Positions 1 through 9,735 of a stretch of DNA of 24,266 nt are shown here, piece after piece; positions within the stretch are counted from its first letter, which is position 1; each line of letters starts with the position of its first letter. The stretch lies in assembly GCF_000003815.2 (NCBI RefSeq), contig NC_049982.1:26133942-26158207 (forward strand), given 5' to 3'. The stretch is from Branchiostoma floridae. Taxonomy: Eukaryota; Chordata; Leptocardii; Amphioxiformes; Branchiostomatidae. The translations under genes and the position numbers were made by a program. The notes under the pieces were generated by a model that made no database searches, was not told the DNA's origin, and worked only from the letters and a program-made list of their open reading frames with translations.

Positions 1-1940
1 TCGCAGTCTTAAGTCATCACCCTACCCGCGGCAGTGACAGGCGGTGCTTCAAAAAGGAGCTAGCGGTTGCGCCTAAACAGAGCGCCTATACTCAAGAATA
101 ACTCGAGAAGAAAGTTTCCGAATATTTTGCGGTTTTCACCCTTCGATTCCTCACTAAGCAACCTTTCCAATGATACCATGTTTGCCGGGCCGGAACTGAA
201 CTCTAAGCTACAATCGCAGTCTTACGTCATCAACCTACCCGCTGCCGTGACAGGCGGTGCTTCAAAAAGGAGCTAGCGGTTGCGCCTAAACAGAGCGCCT
301 ATACTCAAGAAAAACTCGAAAAGGAAGTTTACGAATATTTTGCGGTTTTCACCCTTCGATTCCTCACTAAGCAACCTTTCCAATGATACCAAGTTTACCT
401 GGCCGGAACTTGAACTCTAAGCTACAATCGCAGTCTTAAGTCATCACCCTACCCGCTGCCGTGACAGGCAGTGCTTCAAAAAGGAGCTAGCGGTTGCGAC
501 TAAACAGAGCGCCTATACTCAAGAATAAACTCGAGAAGGAAGTATCCGAATATTTTGCGGTTTTCACCCTTCGATTCCTCACTAAGCAACCTTTCCAATG
601 ATACCAAGTTTGCCGGGCCGGAACTTGAACTCTAAGCTACAATCGCAGTCTTAAGTCATCACCCTACCCGCTGCCGTGGCAGGCGGTGCTTCAAATGAGC
701 TAGCGGTTAAGCCTAAACAGAGCGCCTATACTCAAGAATAACTCGAGAAGGAAGTTTCCGAATATTTTGCGGTTTTCACCTTTCGATTCCTCACTAAGCA
801 GCCTTTCCACTGATATCAAGTTTGCCGGGCCGGAACTTGAACTCTAAGCTACAATCGCAGTCTTAAGTCATCACCCTACCCGCGGCCGTGNNNNNNNNNN
901 NNNNNNNNNNNNNNNNNNNNNNNNNNNNNNNNNNNNNNNNNNNNNNNNNNNNNNNNNNNNNNNNNNNNNNNNNNNNNNNNNNNNNNNNNNNNNNATTCGA
1001 TTCCTCACTAAGCAACTTTCTAATGATACCAAGTTTGCCGGGCCGGAACTTGAACTCTAAGCTACAATCGCAGTCTTAAGTCATCACCCTACCCACTGCC
1101 ATGACAGGCGGTGCTTCAAAATGAGCTGGCGGTTAAGCCTTAACAGAGCGCCTATACTCAAGAATTACCCGAGAAGGAAGTATCCGAATATTTTGCGGTT
1201 TTCACCATTCGCTTCCACACTAAGCAACCTTGCTAATGATACCAAGTTTGCCGGGCCGGAACTTGAACTCTAAGCTACAATCGCAGTCTTACGTCATCAA
1301 CCTACCCGCTGCCGTGACAGGCGGTGCTTCAAAAAGGAGCTAGCGGTTGCGCCTAAACAGAGCGCCTATACTCAAGAAAAACTCGAAAAGGAAGTTTACG
1401 AATATTTTGCGGTTTTCACCCTTCGATTCCTCACTAAGCAACCTTTCCAATGATACCAAGTTTACCTGGCCGGAACTTGAACTCTAAGCTACAATCGCAG
1501 TCTTAAGTCATCACCCTACCCGCTGCCGTGACAGGCAGTGCTTCAAAAAGGAGCTAGCGGTTGCGACTAAACAGAGCGCCTATACTCAAGAATAACTCGA
1601 GAAGGAAGTATCCGAATATTTTGCGGTTTTCACCCTTCGATTCCTCACTAAGCAACCTTTCCAATGATACCAAGTTTGCCGGGCCGGAACTTGAACTCTA
1701 AGCTACAATCGCAGTCTTAAGTCATCACCCTACCCGCTGCCATGACAGGCGGTGCTTCAAAATGAGCTAGCGGTTAAGCCTAAACAGAGCGCCTATACTC
1801 AAGAATAACTCGAGAAGGAAGTATCCGAATATTTTGCGGTTTTCACCCTTCGATTCCTCACTAAGCAACCTTTCCAATGATACCAAGTTTGCCGGGCCGG
1901 AACTTGAACTCTAAGCTACAATCGCAGTCTTAAGTCATCA
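1..1940. repeat. Satellite array, 211-215 bp monomer, about nine units
   Basis: Head-to-tail copies begin (at the word tcgcagtctta) at 1, 214, 428, 643, 854, 1068, 1281, 1494, 1709 and a last partial at 1922, so the period is 211-215 bp. The array enters the window from the left and stops near 1940 at the word gtcatcac, after which the sequence is unrelated. The period is not fixed to a multiple of three and the units hold stops, so the short ORFs here are accidental. Units starting at 214 and 1281 share private variants (cttacgtcatcaac, tttacctggcc). Units at 428 and 1494 share others (ggcagtgcttc, gcgactaaac). This indicates a duplicated block of about five monomers. I recognise no known function. 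Confidence 0.95.
891..994. other. Assembly gap (104 N) inside the satellite
   Basis: The run of N lies in the fifth monomer. The distance from the monomer start before it (854) to the next start (1068) is 214, which is the normal period. The gap therefore seems correctly sized and hides only satellite sequence. Confidence 0.97.
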
Positions 1941-2872
1941 CAGGCTACTTAGTGCGCAGCTCCGGAAATGTACATGTGGTCTGTCCACGCCCGCGGTTCG
2001 TACTTAGCGCTGATCCATTGGAAGAAGTCATAGGTTTAGATAATTCTGCTTTGTTTTGTGTTTTCTCAACTTCCTTAGAAAGTCGTAAGTTTTGTCCGTA
2101 CTTTACTGTGCGTCTTTACACCCTATATAACCTCATTGCTATTCCGAAGGTTAAAAGATGGTCTCTTTGCTATTCCCTAGTAGTATCACAGTCCCTCATT
2201 TTTTACCGTCCCCAGCTCCCCAACAAGACGCAAGTTTACTTTGGGGGGGGGGGGGAAATGTTGCCACAATCGCGATCCGTATGATAAAATGACCTATAAA
2301 ATGTACTTGATCTGGCGGCGCTGATTATCCCCGTCGAGGGGTATTTACTAGTATGATCTCACCAAAGCAAATTTGGCAGAGGATTAGCCCTCATAAAGCC
2401 GTATAATGTATTGCATAAAAGACTTGCACACACGTACTCAGTGGAATATCAGACAATTTATTACGTCGCTGTGGATGAGCATGTGTAATGCTTCTCGTTC
2501 CCGAGGCTTGTCCACGTAGACAAAAAACCTCAAGATGTTACTAGAATTCTAAGATTTTCTTGGTTGTGACGTGAATTATAAGTTTGAATCCAAAGTGCGT
2601 GGAGTTGGAATAATGTGGCATGCGGCTTTGTTGTTGTCTGTATGTCATTCACAAACTCACTAGGTCGGATGGCTGCAAAACATTGTCTCGAGAGGGACTT
2701 GACCCGTATGTCTGTGGCAGGAATCTAAATGTAGAGCTGCAATATGTACATTTTGTGCATTGCTTCTTTTCCAAACTCTGTTTTTCGTTCACCATGGCTT
2801 ACCTAAAGAGGTTTAAAATTTCCAGAGGGGGACGTGATCCCTGTACTCAAAATGCGTGGAGTTGGCTCTATG
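1941..2872. other. Intergenic stretch without recognisable gene
   Basis: No ORF here shows a domain I recognise. The longest, 1952-2284 on the plus strand (110 codons), has no motif, no splice context and a composition expected of chance. The only simple feature is a run of thirteen G at 2243-2255. Confidence 0.6.
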
Positions 2873-3004
2873 GAGCTGGTAGGTGGTGCGCAGGGTTGTA
2901 CTAATAGCTCCATTGAGCTGGTACGTTTGACACAGGGTTGTACTAATACCTCAATGGAGCTGGTAGGTTTGGCGCAGGGTTGTACTAATAGCTCCATGGA
3001 GCTG
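2873..3004. repeat. 42-bp minisatellite, three units plus partial
   Basis: The word gagctgg recurs at 2873, 2915, 2957 and 2999, an exact 42-bp period, with the shared core cagggttgtactaata. Because 42 is a multiple of three, both strands stay open: the plus strand reads 14-residue units built around QGCTNS and the minus strand units built around LVQPC. Neither reading is preceded by a convincing start or splice context, so I treat this as a non-coding tandem repeat. Confidence 0.85.
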
Positions 3005-3279
3005 GAGATACCTCATTTTTATAATTATTGGTTAATAACTTTAAAAAGCACCATGCTTCTCCTAGGCTGAGAATAAATGACTTAACTTTAGAAATGAATT
3101 TTGACAAATAGTTCCAATTGAAAAAAAAATATTTATGTAATGTACTATAAAATGAATACAATAATTTCTTTGTTTTGTCAAAGTAATGTTCAGTAAAACT
3201 GCAAGAGGAAGACTACCCACTTTTGCGTGTATTCATTCACTTGTTTGTTTGAACCTTTATTACTGAGGTTATGGGCCAT

Positions 3280-3295
3280 GAGTGAGTGAGTGAGT
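3280..3295. repeat. Short (GAGT)n microsatellite
   Basis: Four copies of a gagt/agtg tetranucleotide. The complementary tetranucleotide cact occurs at 7343-7366. Confidence 0.8.
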
Positions 3296-3339
3296 TATTT
3301 CTTTGTTTATTCATGTAATCTTCTGGTGGCCACTTCAAC

Positions 3340-3500
3340 AGAACATAATGATTTCGAAGGGAGATTAGAAAAATAGAAGCAATAGAATGGCACATAGATA
3401 ACATAACGGAGATGTAGACGTTATCATTACACAACTAACGCACGATGAACATAACCACCAAACATCTGCTTGGAGGTTACTCAATTACAAACACACGAAT
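3340..3500 (-). repeat. Diverged inverted copy of 4182-4372
   Basis: The reverse complement of this stretch aligns by eye with 4182-4372. Shared words include cgtgtgtttgt, ccaagcagatgtt, tatgttcatcgtg, atgataac(a/g)tctaca and ctccctt(c/t)gaaatca, in the same order. Identity looks like roughly 70-80%. The two copies form arms about 680 bp apart and are probably two copies of one dispersed mobile element in opposite orientation. I cannot name the family. Confidence 0.65.
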
Positions 3501-3616
3501 GACGTCACATGGCCGGACCCGCGTCCGAAATTTGCCGTGAGATCGCTTCGTTTCTCCACAAACTACGGCCCAAAATGGTCACAACAATATAGCACGCAAT
3601 GTCCGACACGACTTAC

Positions 3617-3677
3617 CTCCTGATACCGACGCTAAACGACTTCCAGGGACGACTTCTGACCGAAGTGTCCTTTCCAT
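3617..3677 (-). CDS. Weak candidate first coding exon
   Basis: On the minus strand an ATG at 3677-3675 opens 20 codons, followed directly by a strong donor (the exon ends gag at 3617 and the intron begins gtaagt). The peptide contains SEVVPGSRLAS. This faintly recalls the N-terminal PGxRL segment of the exosome subunit CSL4/EXOSC1, but I found no second exon of that protein in the lower coordinates. The stretch 3500-3760 is somewhat CpG-rich, as promoters often are. It may be an isolated exon, part of a gene running left, or chance. An overlapping plus-strand ORF (3599-3829) shows no motif. Confidence 0.2.
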
Positions 3678-4069
3678 GTCACACAACTCGCCTCCATCTT
3701 GCCTTGGAATTCACACCTGGCGCGTTCTGCGGTGAAGTGCATTATGGGTGCCACCTGTTAATTACATCAATTACCGCTACGAAACTCGAGGACATTGTTG
3801 AGTATACATCTAATCGCGTGGCCTCGTAAGAAATAACAAAAGTACCCTCTACTGTTTAACGTTACATATCAAGAAGACTTTGAATTTGGACCATTATTAC
3901 CACCATCAATTTTCCATTTCCAAGGCTTGGGGGACTAAATATCAACGCTCAAATGTACAGTATACATTTCATCTTTTGTAAAAGAGACTCTTGGTTATAG
4001 CAAGGACAGCATATTACTAACAGGGAATGCCCTGTTATGTATGTAACGTTAATTTGATATAAGTCCAAA

Positions 4070-4160
4070 TGGAAAGCCATGTCCAGCACCAAGGCCAGGG
4101 CGGTGCGATCAAAACATAACGATGTAGTACCAAAAAGTATAACGTTACAAAGGCAGGCCC
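4070..4160 (-). repeat. Dispersed repeat, inverted relative to 6300-6410
   Basis: The reverse complement contains gcaccgccctggccttggtg and the flanking words acatcg and tatgttttgat in the same order as 6300-6410 on the plus strand. The two are diverged copies of one interspersed element about 2.2 kb apart. Short ORFs here (for example 3949-4164, minus) belong to the repeat and show no known domain. Confidence 0.7.
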
Positions 4161-4181
4161 GCATTCATGTAAACAACGCAG

Positions 4182-4372
4182 CCGTGTGTTTGTTATTTTG
4201 TATACTCCAAGCAGATGTTAGTGGGCTATGTTCATCGTGTGTTGGTTAGTTCTCATGATAACATCTACATTTGTTATTATCTCCATGAAAATTGAGGTTA
4301 TAACATTATTTATGTACCATTTCGTTACGCCTGCTTTACTAGACTCCCTTTGAAATCAGCGCGCAATATAAC
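4182..4372 (+). repeat. Diverged inverted partner of 3340-3500
   Basis: This is the plus-oriented partner of the copy at 3340-3500. It directly follows the other dispersed repeat at 4070-4160, so the two could be parts of one longer composite element. Confidence 0.6.
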
Positions 4373-4629
4373 TTCAACCCTCCTGACAAGGGCGCCGTAC
4401 AACGGAATACAATATTACTGCAGCACGTGGAGCGTGTTATCAAAGTAGATATCTGTCAATTTGTTTCTTGAGGTTTTGGCTCAGTAAGAGCATCTGATGG
4501 ATGCTGAATGATTGCTTTGATGAGATGAAACATTTACCGACGATGGCAAGAGTCGTTAATAAAGGGTTAATGCCCCGGCCCGAGGTGTATATGGTGAGAT
4601 AATCCCTGGTCAGGTGCGATAACCACCGA

Positions 4630-4729
4630 NNNNNNNNNNNNNNNNNNNNNNNNNNNNNNNNNNNNNNNNNNNNNNNNNNNNNNNNNNNNNNNNNNNNNNN
4701 NNNNNNNNNNNNNNNNNNNNNNNNNNNNN
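4630..4729. other. Assembly gap (100 N)
   Basis: A run of exactly 100 N, the usual placeholder for a gap of unknown size. Distances across it should not be trusted. Confidence 0.97.
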
Positions 4730-5168
4730 ATTTAAGCAACAAATTCCTTTATAATAATAACATGCATGGGCATAATACCCGGTCATAAGCCTTATACCGG
4801 TCGATTAAAATAGTGGAACTTAAAGAGATCTACACATGCAACAATAGCTATTTCTGAGGTATGCACACTTCAGACATCTAGGTGTCCAATACATAATTTA
4901 CAAAGTATCGATAACAATGCATTCGAAGACAACAAGGCCAAAAGTTTTCAGGTCATTTTCGGGGCAGGCGAGCTCGTCGTGGGACAAACACACTGTCACG
5001 TTCATCGCCAGATTTGTAGATAATAATCACATGTGCTCACGGCACAAGACGAGCATGATTCAACAGCAATCTTGAATTTCTTTTGGTGACCTACAACTCG
5101 TGTAAAAGTGTGAGGAACCGTTGCATTATCGCCCGGATCTACGGCTGAATGGGTCAAATTGAACGTAC

Positions 5169-5191
5169 GCCGCCATTTTCCCGCCATTTTT
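5169..5191. promoter_or_regulatory. Pair of YY1-like GCCATTTT motifs
   Basis: Two overlapping-style copies of the cgccatttt word stand side by side; read on the minus strand they are aaaatggcgg. This word is the typical YY1 site found near the start codon or transcription start of animal housekeeping genes. On the minus strand both ATGs of the motif begin short ORFs, one of 61 codons ending at 5002 and one of 16 codons, with no recognisable protein. A cryptic or decayed promoter is possible; no gene attached to it is visible. Confidence 0.25.
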
Positions 5192-5839
5192 AATGCTACG
5201 GCCAGCAGTAAAGTTTTACGTCATAGCGGTTGTGACGGACCAAAATTAAATGAAAATTCTCGCAGTATACGCCCATTTTCTCATGACTTTTTGTATGCTC
5301 ATGCAGATTTTTGTTTTGTGCAACTACTAACAGGAAAGAAAGGAACAACAGAGGATGAATAAAGGTACATAGCGGCAGTTAATTGTGTCGTGTTTCGTTC
5401 GACCGGTATAGTGCACCCCCTTCCAACCACGCGCCCGTTCTCCGTGCAATTCCGCGGTGTGTTCCAATTACGATATTATGTTTTTAGCAGGACCAGAGAG
5501 ACAAAATAATTTACACAGAAGAAGTCGCAAAGGTAAGCTGTAACAGCAACATGTAACTGGAGAAAATGATGCGTTGATCATTTGCCAAATTAGCATTGCT
5601 TGAGAAATTGCAGTAAACCGACCGGTATTATGCCAATGGATGTGTACATCCTTTATTCAAGACTTCCAAGGCTTGACATAATGACAAATTCCCTTCTGCT
5701 GGGACAAGTGTGTTGCTATTCAATCCTAAGTTATAGTTGTACATATTCAATAAATTTGAAGGAATGTGAACAGTAATAATGTTTGGATTAACTCTAACAT
5801 GGACTGCACACTGTACAAAGCATTCCTTTCTGCTGACGC

Positions 5840-5922
5840 ATGACGCCGTAACACGTAGATTCAGGCCAGGCAGGTGGGTATCGCTCCCCTGATTGGTCTG
5901 AATCTCCGTGTTACGGCGTCAT
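5840..5922. repeat. Hairpin-forming inverted repeat (foldback or MITE-like)
   Basis: Left arm 5840-5864 (atgacgccgtaacacgtaga...) and right arm 5898-5922 (...cgtgttacggcgtcat) are complementary over 25 bases with one mismatch. Weaker pairing continues inward (ccag/ccaatcag), leaving a loop of roughly 15-33 bases. Such compact hairpins are typical of short non-autonomous DNA transposons. I do not see a clear target-site duplication. Confidence 0.75.
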
Positions 5923-6299
5923 AACCAACGTGGAACGGGGCCTTCTGATTGGTCCGCGGCGCCTGGCTATATGATAATGCACATTCTCAACCAACCCGTC
6001 TACCATTTCCTTTTATTTGACCTTTCACCTTTGTAAACAAATTGTTTATGAAACCGAACTGGCGAACATTTAGGGGAAGCCCTGCACCGTGGGTGGCTGG
6101 CGAAATTGCTGACAAAATGCTTCGAACCTCCTGCCCACAAGTCAACCATCAAGAATCCACTACGTTAGATTAGGAAAAACCGAGAAGGTACAGTATGTTA
6201 CAAAGTCTTTGGTGTGACTTGGCTTATATACGGTCAAGTTTAGTCTGCCTGTAAACTTAAATGTTTCATATCACAAGCAACTTCAAAATGGCGTTGGTT

Positions 6300-6410
6300 A
6301 CATGTAGGATAGGCGCCTACCATGGGATACTTTTGACACCACATCGATATGTTTTGATTGCACCGCCCTGGCCTTGGTGCTGAACGCGACTCTCCATTTG
6401 GGCTTTTGCC
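6300..6410 (+). repeat. Dispersed repeat, inverted partner of 4070-4160
   Basis: It shares the word gcaccgccctggccttggtg and flanking blocks with the reverse complement of 4070-4160. The homology may continue to about 6480 but becomes too weak to be sure by eye. Confidence 0.65.
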
Positions 6411-7342
6411 TAGATGAATAGAAGAGGAAAGAACTCGGACCAACAAGCCAGGAAAAAGTCTCTCATCAAACGGTTTGTTTGTTTCCATCTTTCTTAAAGT
6501 AGTAACAAAGCGTCAGCATTCTTGATTTTGTTTTCTGGTGTACTGAATTTGTATAGGTAACACAGTTGAGTCTAGAGAAGGTTATTGGCTGACTGCATGT
6601 CATTCAGAGGATGAAATGGAGGACAAGCAAACTTAAAAGCATTTTCAACTACGATTGATTTGGGAGATAATTTTTGAATTGTCCATTTTGCAAGGGATTG
6701 TTTTAGACTGATAGACAGTCACCACTCTTTTGCACTGGGGGTGTTTTTTTGAGACCTCCAATTTGGGGGCTATTTTGGAATTCAGTAAGGAAATCAATTT
6801 ATTCAATTTCATTAAATATAACCTAGTATGGGTGTTTGATTCATCAACACATTCTGAAAGACATTGATTGAAAGGATTTTGAAGCCAAGTCTAGAACACT
6901 TACAAGAAATGTTTAGATTATGTTAAGTGATGTAACATGATGTAATTATCATTCAAAAACACTTGACAGACATGGAAAGAGTGCATAATGATTAACTGTG
7001 TCACATTTTCTTTTAGTACTCCCCGAATCCCTTGAATTAATGTGCCTTCAGTTGAATAGAACAAAACCATTGTTTTCCAATACAAAGGTATTTGAAAGAT
7101 GTGAATTTGTAAACTTATGTCATTGTCACTTTTAAGTCTTCGAAATGTATTTAGACTAAATTAGCGAAATTTATCTGTGCAATTACATACTTTTAATGGC
7201 ACAACTGTTTTGCTGTTCTCAGAAGTTTGCTCCAAGGGAATAACTTTTGAAATAGGCCTTGTTTCCCTTGAACGATAAAGTCTCATGCTCACTTTCAGTG
7301 CAAAGGTATAATATACTAGCATACAGAACAAGCAATACATCA

Positions 7343-7366
7343 CACTCACTCACTCACTCACTCACT
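7343..7366. repeat. (CACT)n microsatellite
   Basis: Six consecutive cact/actc tetranucleotides lie about 100 bases upstream of the POLD1-like fragment. Confidence 0.9.
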
Positions 7367-7462
7367 CGAGCTCGCTTGGATTTCCTTAGGATTCAAAAGG
7401 ACATACTAAGTATCAGGTGAATGGTAAACTTCTGCAGTAGGGTTGGCCAAGTGCATCTACAG

Positions 7463-8120
7463 AGTAATACATGACTCCTGGGGGACCGTGTTCTGTATGT
7501 CATCATCGCTGCAGCCAAGGGAACAGCAGCAAACATGAAGTCTGAGGTAACATCAGCAGTACAACAACATTGGGGAATGGTTTGTGCACTGTGAACACTA
7601 TTTGTATTTACCATGTTGTAAAAGCAACTGTACTAATTGGGTTTACCTCCCGTGTCCAAACAGGACCCCATCTATGTGCTGGAGAACAACATCCCCATCA
7701 ACACTAAGTACTACCTTGACCAACAGCTGTCCAAACCTGTGCTCCGTATCTTTGAGCCAATCCTGGGAGAGTCCAAGGCCACCTCTGTACTACTCAGTAA
7801 GTGTCAGAAAAGCTTTATACTGTGTGTGCATGTGTAACAACATTAGATAGAGAAAGGATTGTAGAGGGTACTGTTACAGTAGTATCTGCTATTGTTTGCA
7901 TGTCAAGATTATGATCTTCCAGAGTCTTGACCATTTTGTCCACTGCCTTACCAGAGGGGGAGCACACCCTGAGCAAGACTGTCGTTTCCTCAAAGATCAG
8001 CGCCCTTGCTGGCTTTGTGAAAAAATGCAGCACCTGTATTGGCTGTAAGACTGTCCTACAGAAGAATTATAAGGGACGGTCGTCTGCAAGTATTGCAAGG
8101 AGAAATTGCTTTACGAAAAG
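7463..8120 (+). pseudogene. POLD1: Disabled POLD1 (DNA polymerase delta catalytic subunit) 3' fragment
   Basis: Three exon-like blocks match the C-terminal part of the family B polymerase that replicates nuclear DNA. Block 1 (about 7463-7546) reads GDRVLYVIIAAAKGTAANMK and ends at a gtaaca donor. Block 2 (7664-7796, 44 codons plus one base) has a cag acceptor and gtaagt donor and contains [20 protein letters not shown] and [10 protein letters not shown]. Block 3 (7955-8120) reads GEHTLSKTVV, then CIGCKTVL and, in another frame, VVCKYC, which together are the CysA zinc site. Introns are present, so this is not a processed copy. Damage: an in-frame TGA at 7472-7474, a frameshift at about 8071-8080 inside the zinc site, no GT donor after YEK, and no CysB iron-sulfur motif anywhere downstream. 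The polymerase and exonuclease exons are also absent upstream. It is probably a truncated segmental duplicate; assembly error could explain the frameshift but not the missing ends. Confidence 0.85.
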
Positions 8121-9226
8121 ATGATCTGCTTAGTTTCAATGATTAAAGAGAACTACTGCTTTAGTACTGCATACTGAATATAACGACAATGACAGGGTTA
8201 TGAGATCAGACTTTTACAACTGTACAACTAAGCCAAACTGCAACAACTGTAGGACTGTACTTCTAACATTCCAGACTCATTCAGTTTGATGTGGCAGTGG
8301 GGATCAAAATTATAAAGTAATCAATGACATATGATATTAAAAAAGGATCCTATTGAAATATGATTGTACACATGTTGCCTACTCTCAATGGGATTGGAAT
8401 AAAATATCTGTGACTATCAACTGTGGCATTATTTTGACATTTATTGTTTTGAGTTTACCCTAGATGTATGTTAGAGTTTTACTTCCAGAGGAAATGAAAG
8501 TAAGGTTTTGTGTTGATACTTCTGCAGATTACTTGGATTGAGTGGAAGACTGCACCAGGGACTTTTAGTGCAGTAATGCAATACAGTGTTAACTTGAATT
8601 GGACAGTTATCACAGTGGAGCAGTCTGACTTTATTCAGATACCAAAAGTCCAGGCATAGTTTGTGGGCTGCAGTATTTTCTGTGATTGGCGTTTGAGAAA
8701 CTCCTTTCCCACACACACATTCTGTTTCAGTATTACGATATTGTGATCTTTGAATACGTTAACGGGGACAAAAAGATAAAGGGCTGAGGCAAGATGTCTC
8801 ACTTTTATCATGGCTGTGCTTGTCTTTCATTGGACACCCCTATAAACTGGTACATGGAAATGTTGTTGTGATCAGCATTCAGTACCAAGGACAGACCTGA
8901 AAGAATGTTGAATAAAATTTCTTTTTTTCATAATACCTGAGGGTACTGTAGAAAGCATGAGATAAATGACTGTACAATTAAAAATAACTGCATTCATGAG
9001 GCATTGCTGAGCGACTTTAAGACATCGTGGTGGGCAAAAGTTGTTGGGAGAAAAGTGCCTGCGAGTGTATATAATTTTAGCTCTAGAAATAATCAAAGAC
9101 TGGTCCTTGCTGATTTCTACTCTTGTTTCCACACTTGCACAAAGCATCACCAAGGTCACTTCCTTCAGACTATTCTGCACACATGAATCATTCTAGCCAA
9201 AGCAATGTAGAAGTCTTTGATAGATC
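8121..9226. other. Intergenic stretch between POLD1 fragment and UVSSA 3' region
   Basis: No further POLD1 exon was found. An aataaa hexamer at about 8398-8403 (plus) could be a leftover polyadenylation signal of the POLD1-like copy. The ORF at 8872-9180 (minus, 102 codons) shows no motif I know. Confidence 0.45.
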
Positions 9227-9232
9227 TTTATT
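9227..9232 (-). terminator. Candidate UVSSA polyadenylation signal
   Basis: AATAAA on the minus strand, about 725 bases past the UVSSA stop codon (9956-9958). It is the first exact hexamer I see downstream of that stop. If used, the 3' untranslated region would include the Helitron-like remnant. Confidence 0.4.
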
Positions 9233-9262
9233 CTATGCTGAAAAGGGATAACTACAGAGTTT

Positions 9263-9735
9263 TCATTGTGCTGTAAATTGTTCTATTTGATCAAGATATA
9301 GCTCTTCAGTGTCAAAGTCATGGTTAGTTTGCAGTTGCTGATGAGTCACATTTGGAGTATCAGCAATAGCAGAAATATCATTTGAGAGCAGGCGAACTTG
9401 CATGATGGCTTGTTCTATTTCTGATGTGCAGTTTACATGCTGTGCAAGGCTATAGTCAAAAAGATCCTCTTTTGCAATAAAAGCATCTCGAGCACAAGTG
9501 TCATCACCAATTATGTCACTTTCATCTCTCCAAGGACAGTATAAATATACAGACCATAGAAATAGCTGTCTCCGTTTTCAGAACTCAGTCGTGTGCCTCG
9601 GACACAAGCATATTTGTGGCATTTCTTTATCCATTTGTCACATTTCTGCAGCTTGAAACGTTCATGGCTAGTTGGTTTAGTTAGGTCACAAAGTATGATG
9701 CTGCAAATGTGTACAAGGACATCTTGTCCCAGGGA
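9263..9735 (-). pseudogene. Decayed Helitron-like (Rep/helicase) fragment
   Basis: On the minus strand two blocks recall the segment between the Rep and helicase domains of Helitron transposases. The upstream block is WDKMSLYTFAASYFV (about 9682-9726), like the family's L-x-x-FAxxY motif. The downstream block is SVYLYCPWRDESDIIGDD (about 9505-9558), like the family's Y-x-PWRDE-x-D-L/I motif. The latter stays open for about 91 codons to a stop at 9263-9265. Between the blocks the frame is interrupted by stops, and no Rep HUH motif or helicase Walker motif is present. It lies on the same strand as UVSSA, just past its stop codon. The family assignment rests on remembered motif order, not on a search. 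Confidence 0.5.

Larger units (their letters stand above)
4373..5839. other. Intergenic stretch, no gene recognised
   Basis: Apart from the N gap and the YY1-like motif pair near 5169, no ORF longer than about 70 codons and no recognisable exon was seen on either strand. Confidence 0.5.
5923..7462. other. Intergenic stretch with one dispersed repeat
   Basis: No gene recognised. It contains the dispersed repeat at 6300-6410 and a cact microsatellite. The ORF at 6240-6488 (minus) is antisense to the repeat and lacks motifs. Confidence 0.5.

Noticed and set aside
67-1079. Short ORFs at 67-276 and 888-1079
   Set aside because: They lie wholly inside the satellite (the second also runs through N). 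The 211-215 bp period shifts the frame between units, so no conserved product is possible.
1-1940. CRISPR-like array
   Set aside because: Units are 211-215 bp of continuous similar sequence with no short repeat/unique spacer pattern, and the context is a eukaryotic genome.
2803-3070. Repeat proteins on either strand at the 42-bp minisatellite
   Set aside because: Openness on both strands follows from the 42-bp period; there is no convincing start, splice context or known domain.
7470-8120. Functional POLD1 gene
   Set aside because: The polymerase and exonuclease exons are absent upstream, an in-frame TGA and a frameshift are present, and the C-terminal CysB motif is missing.
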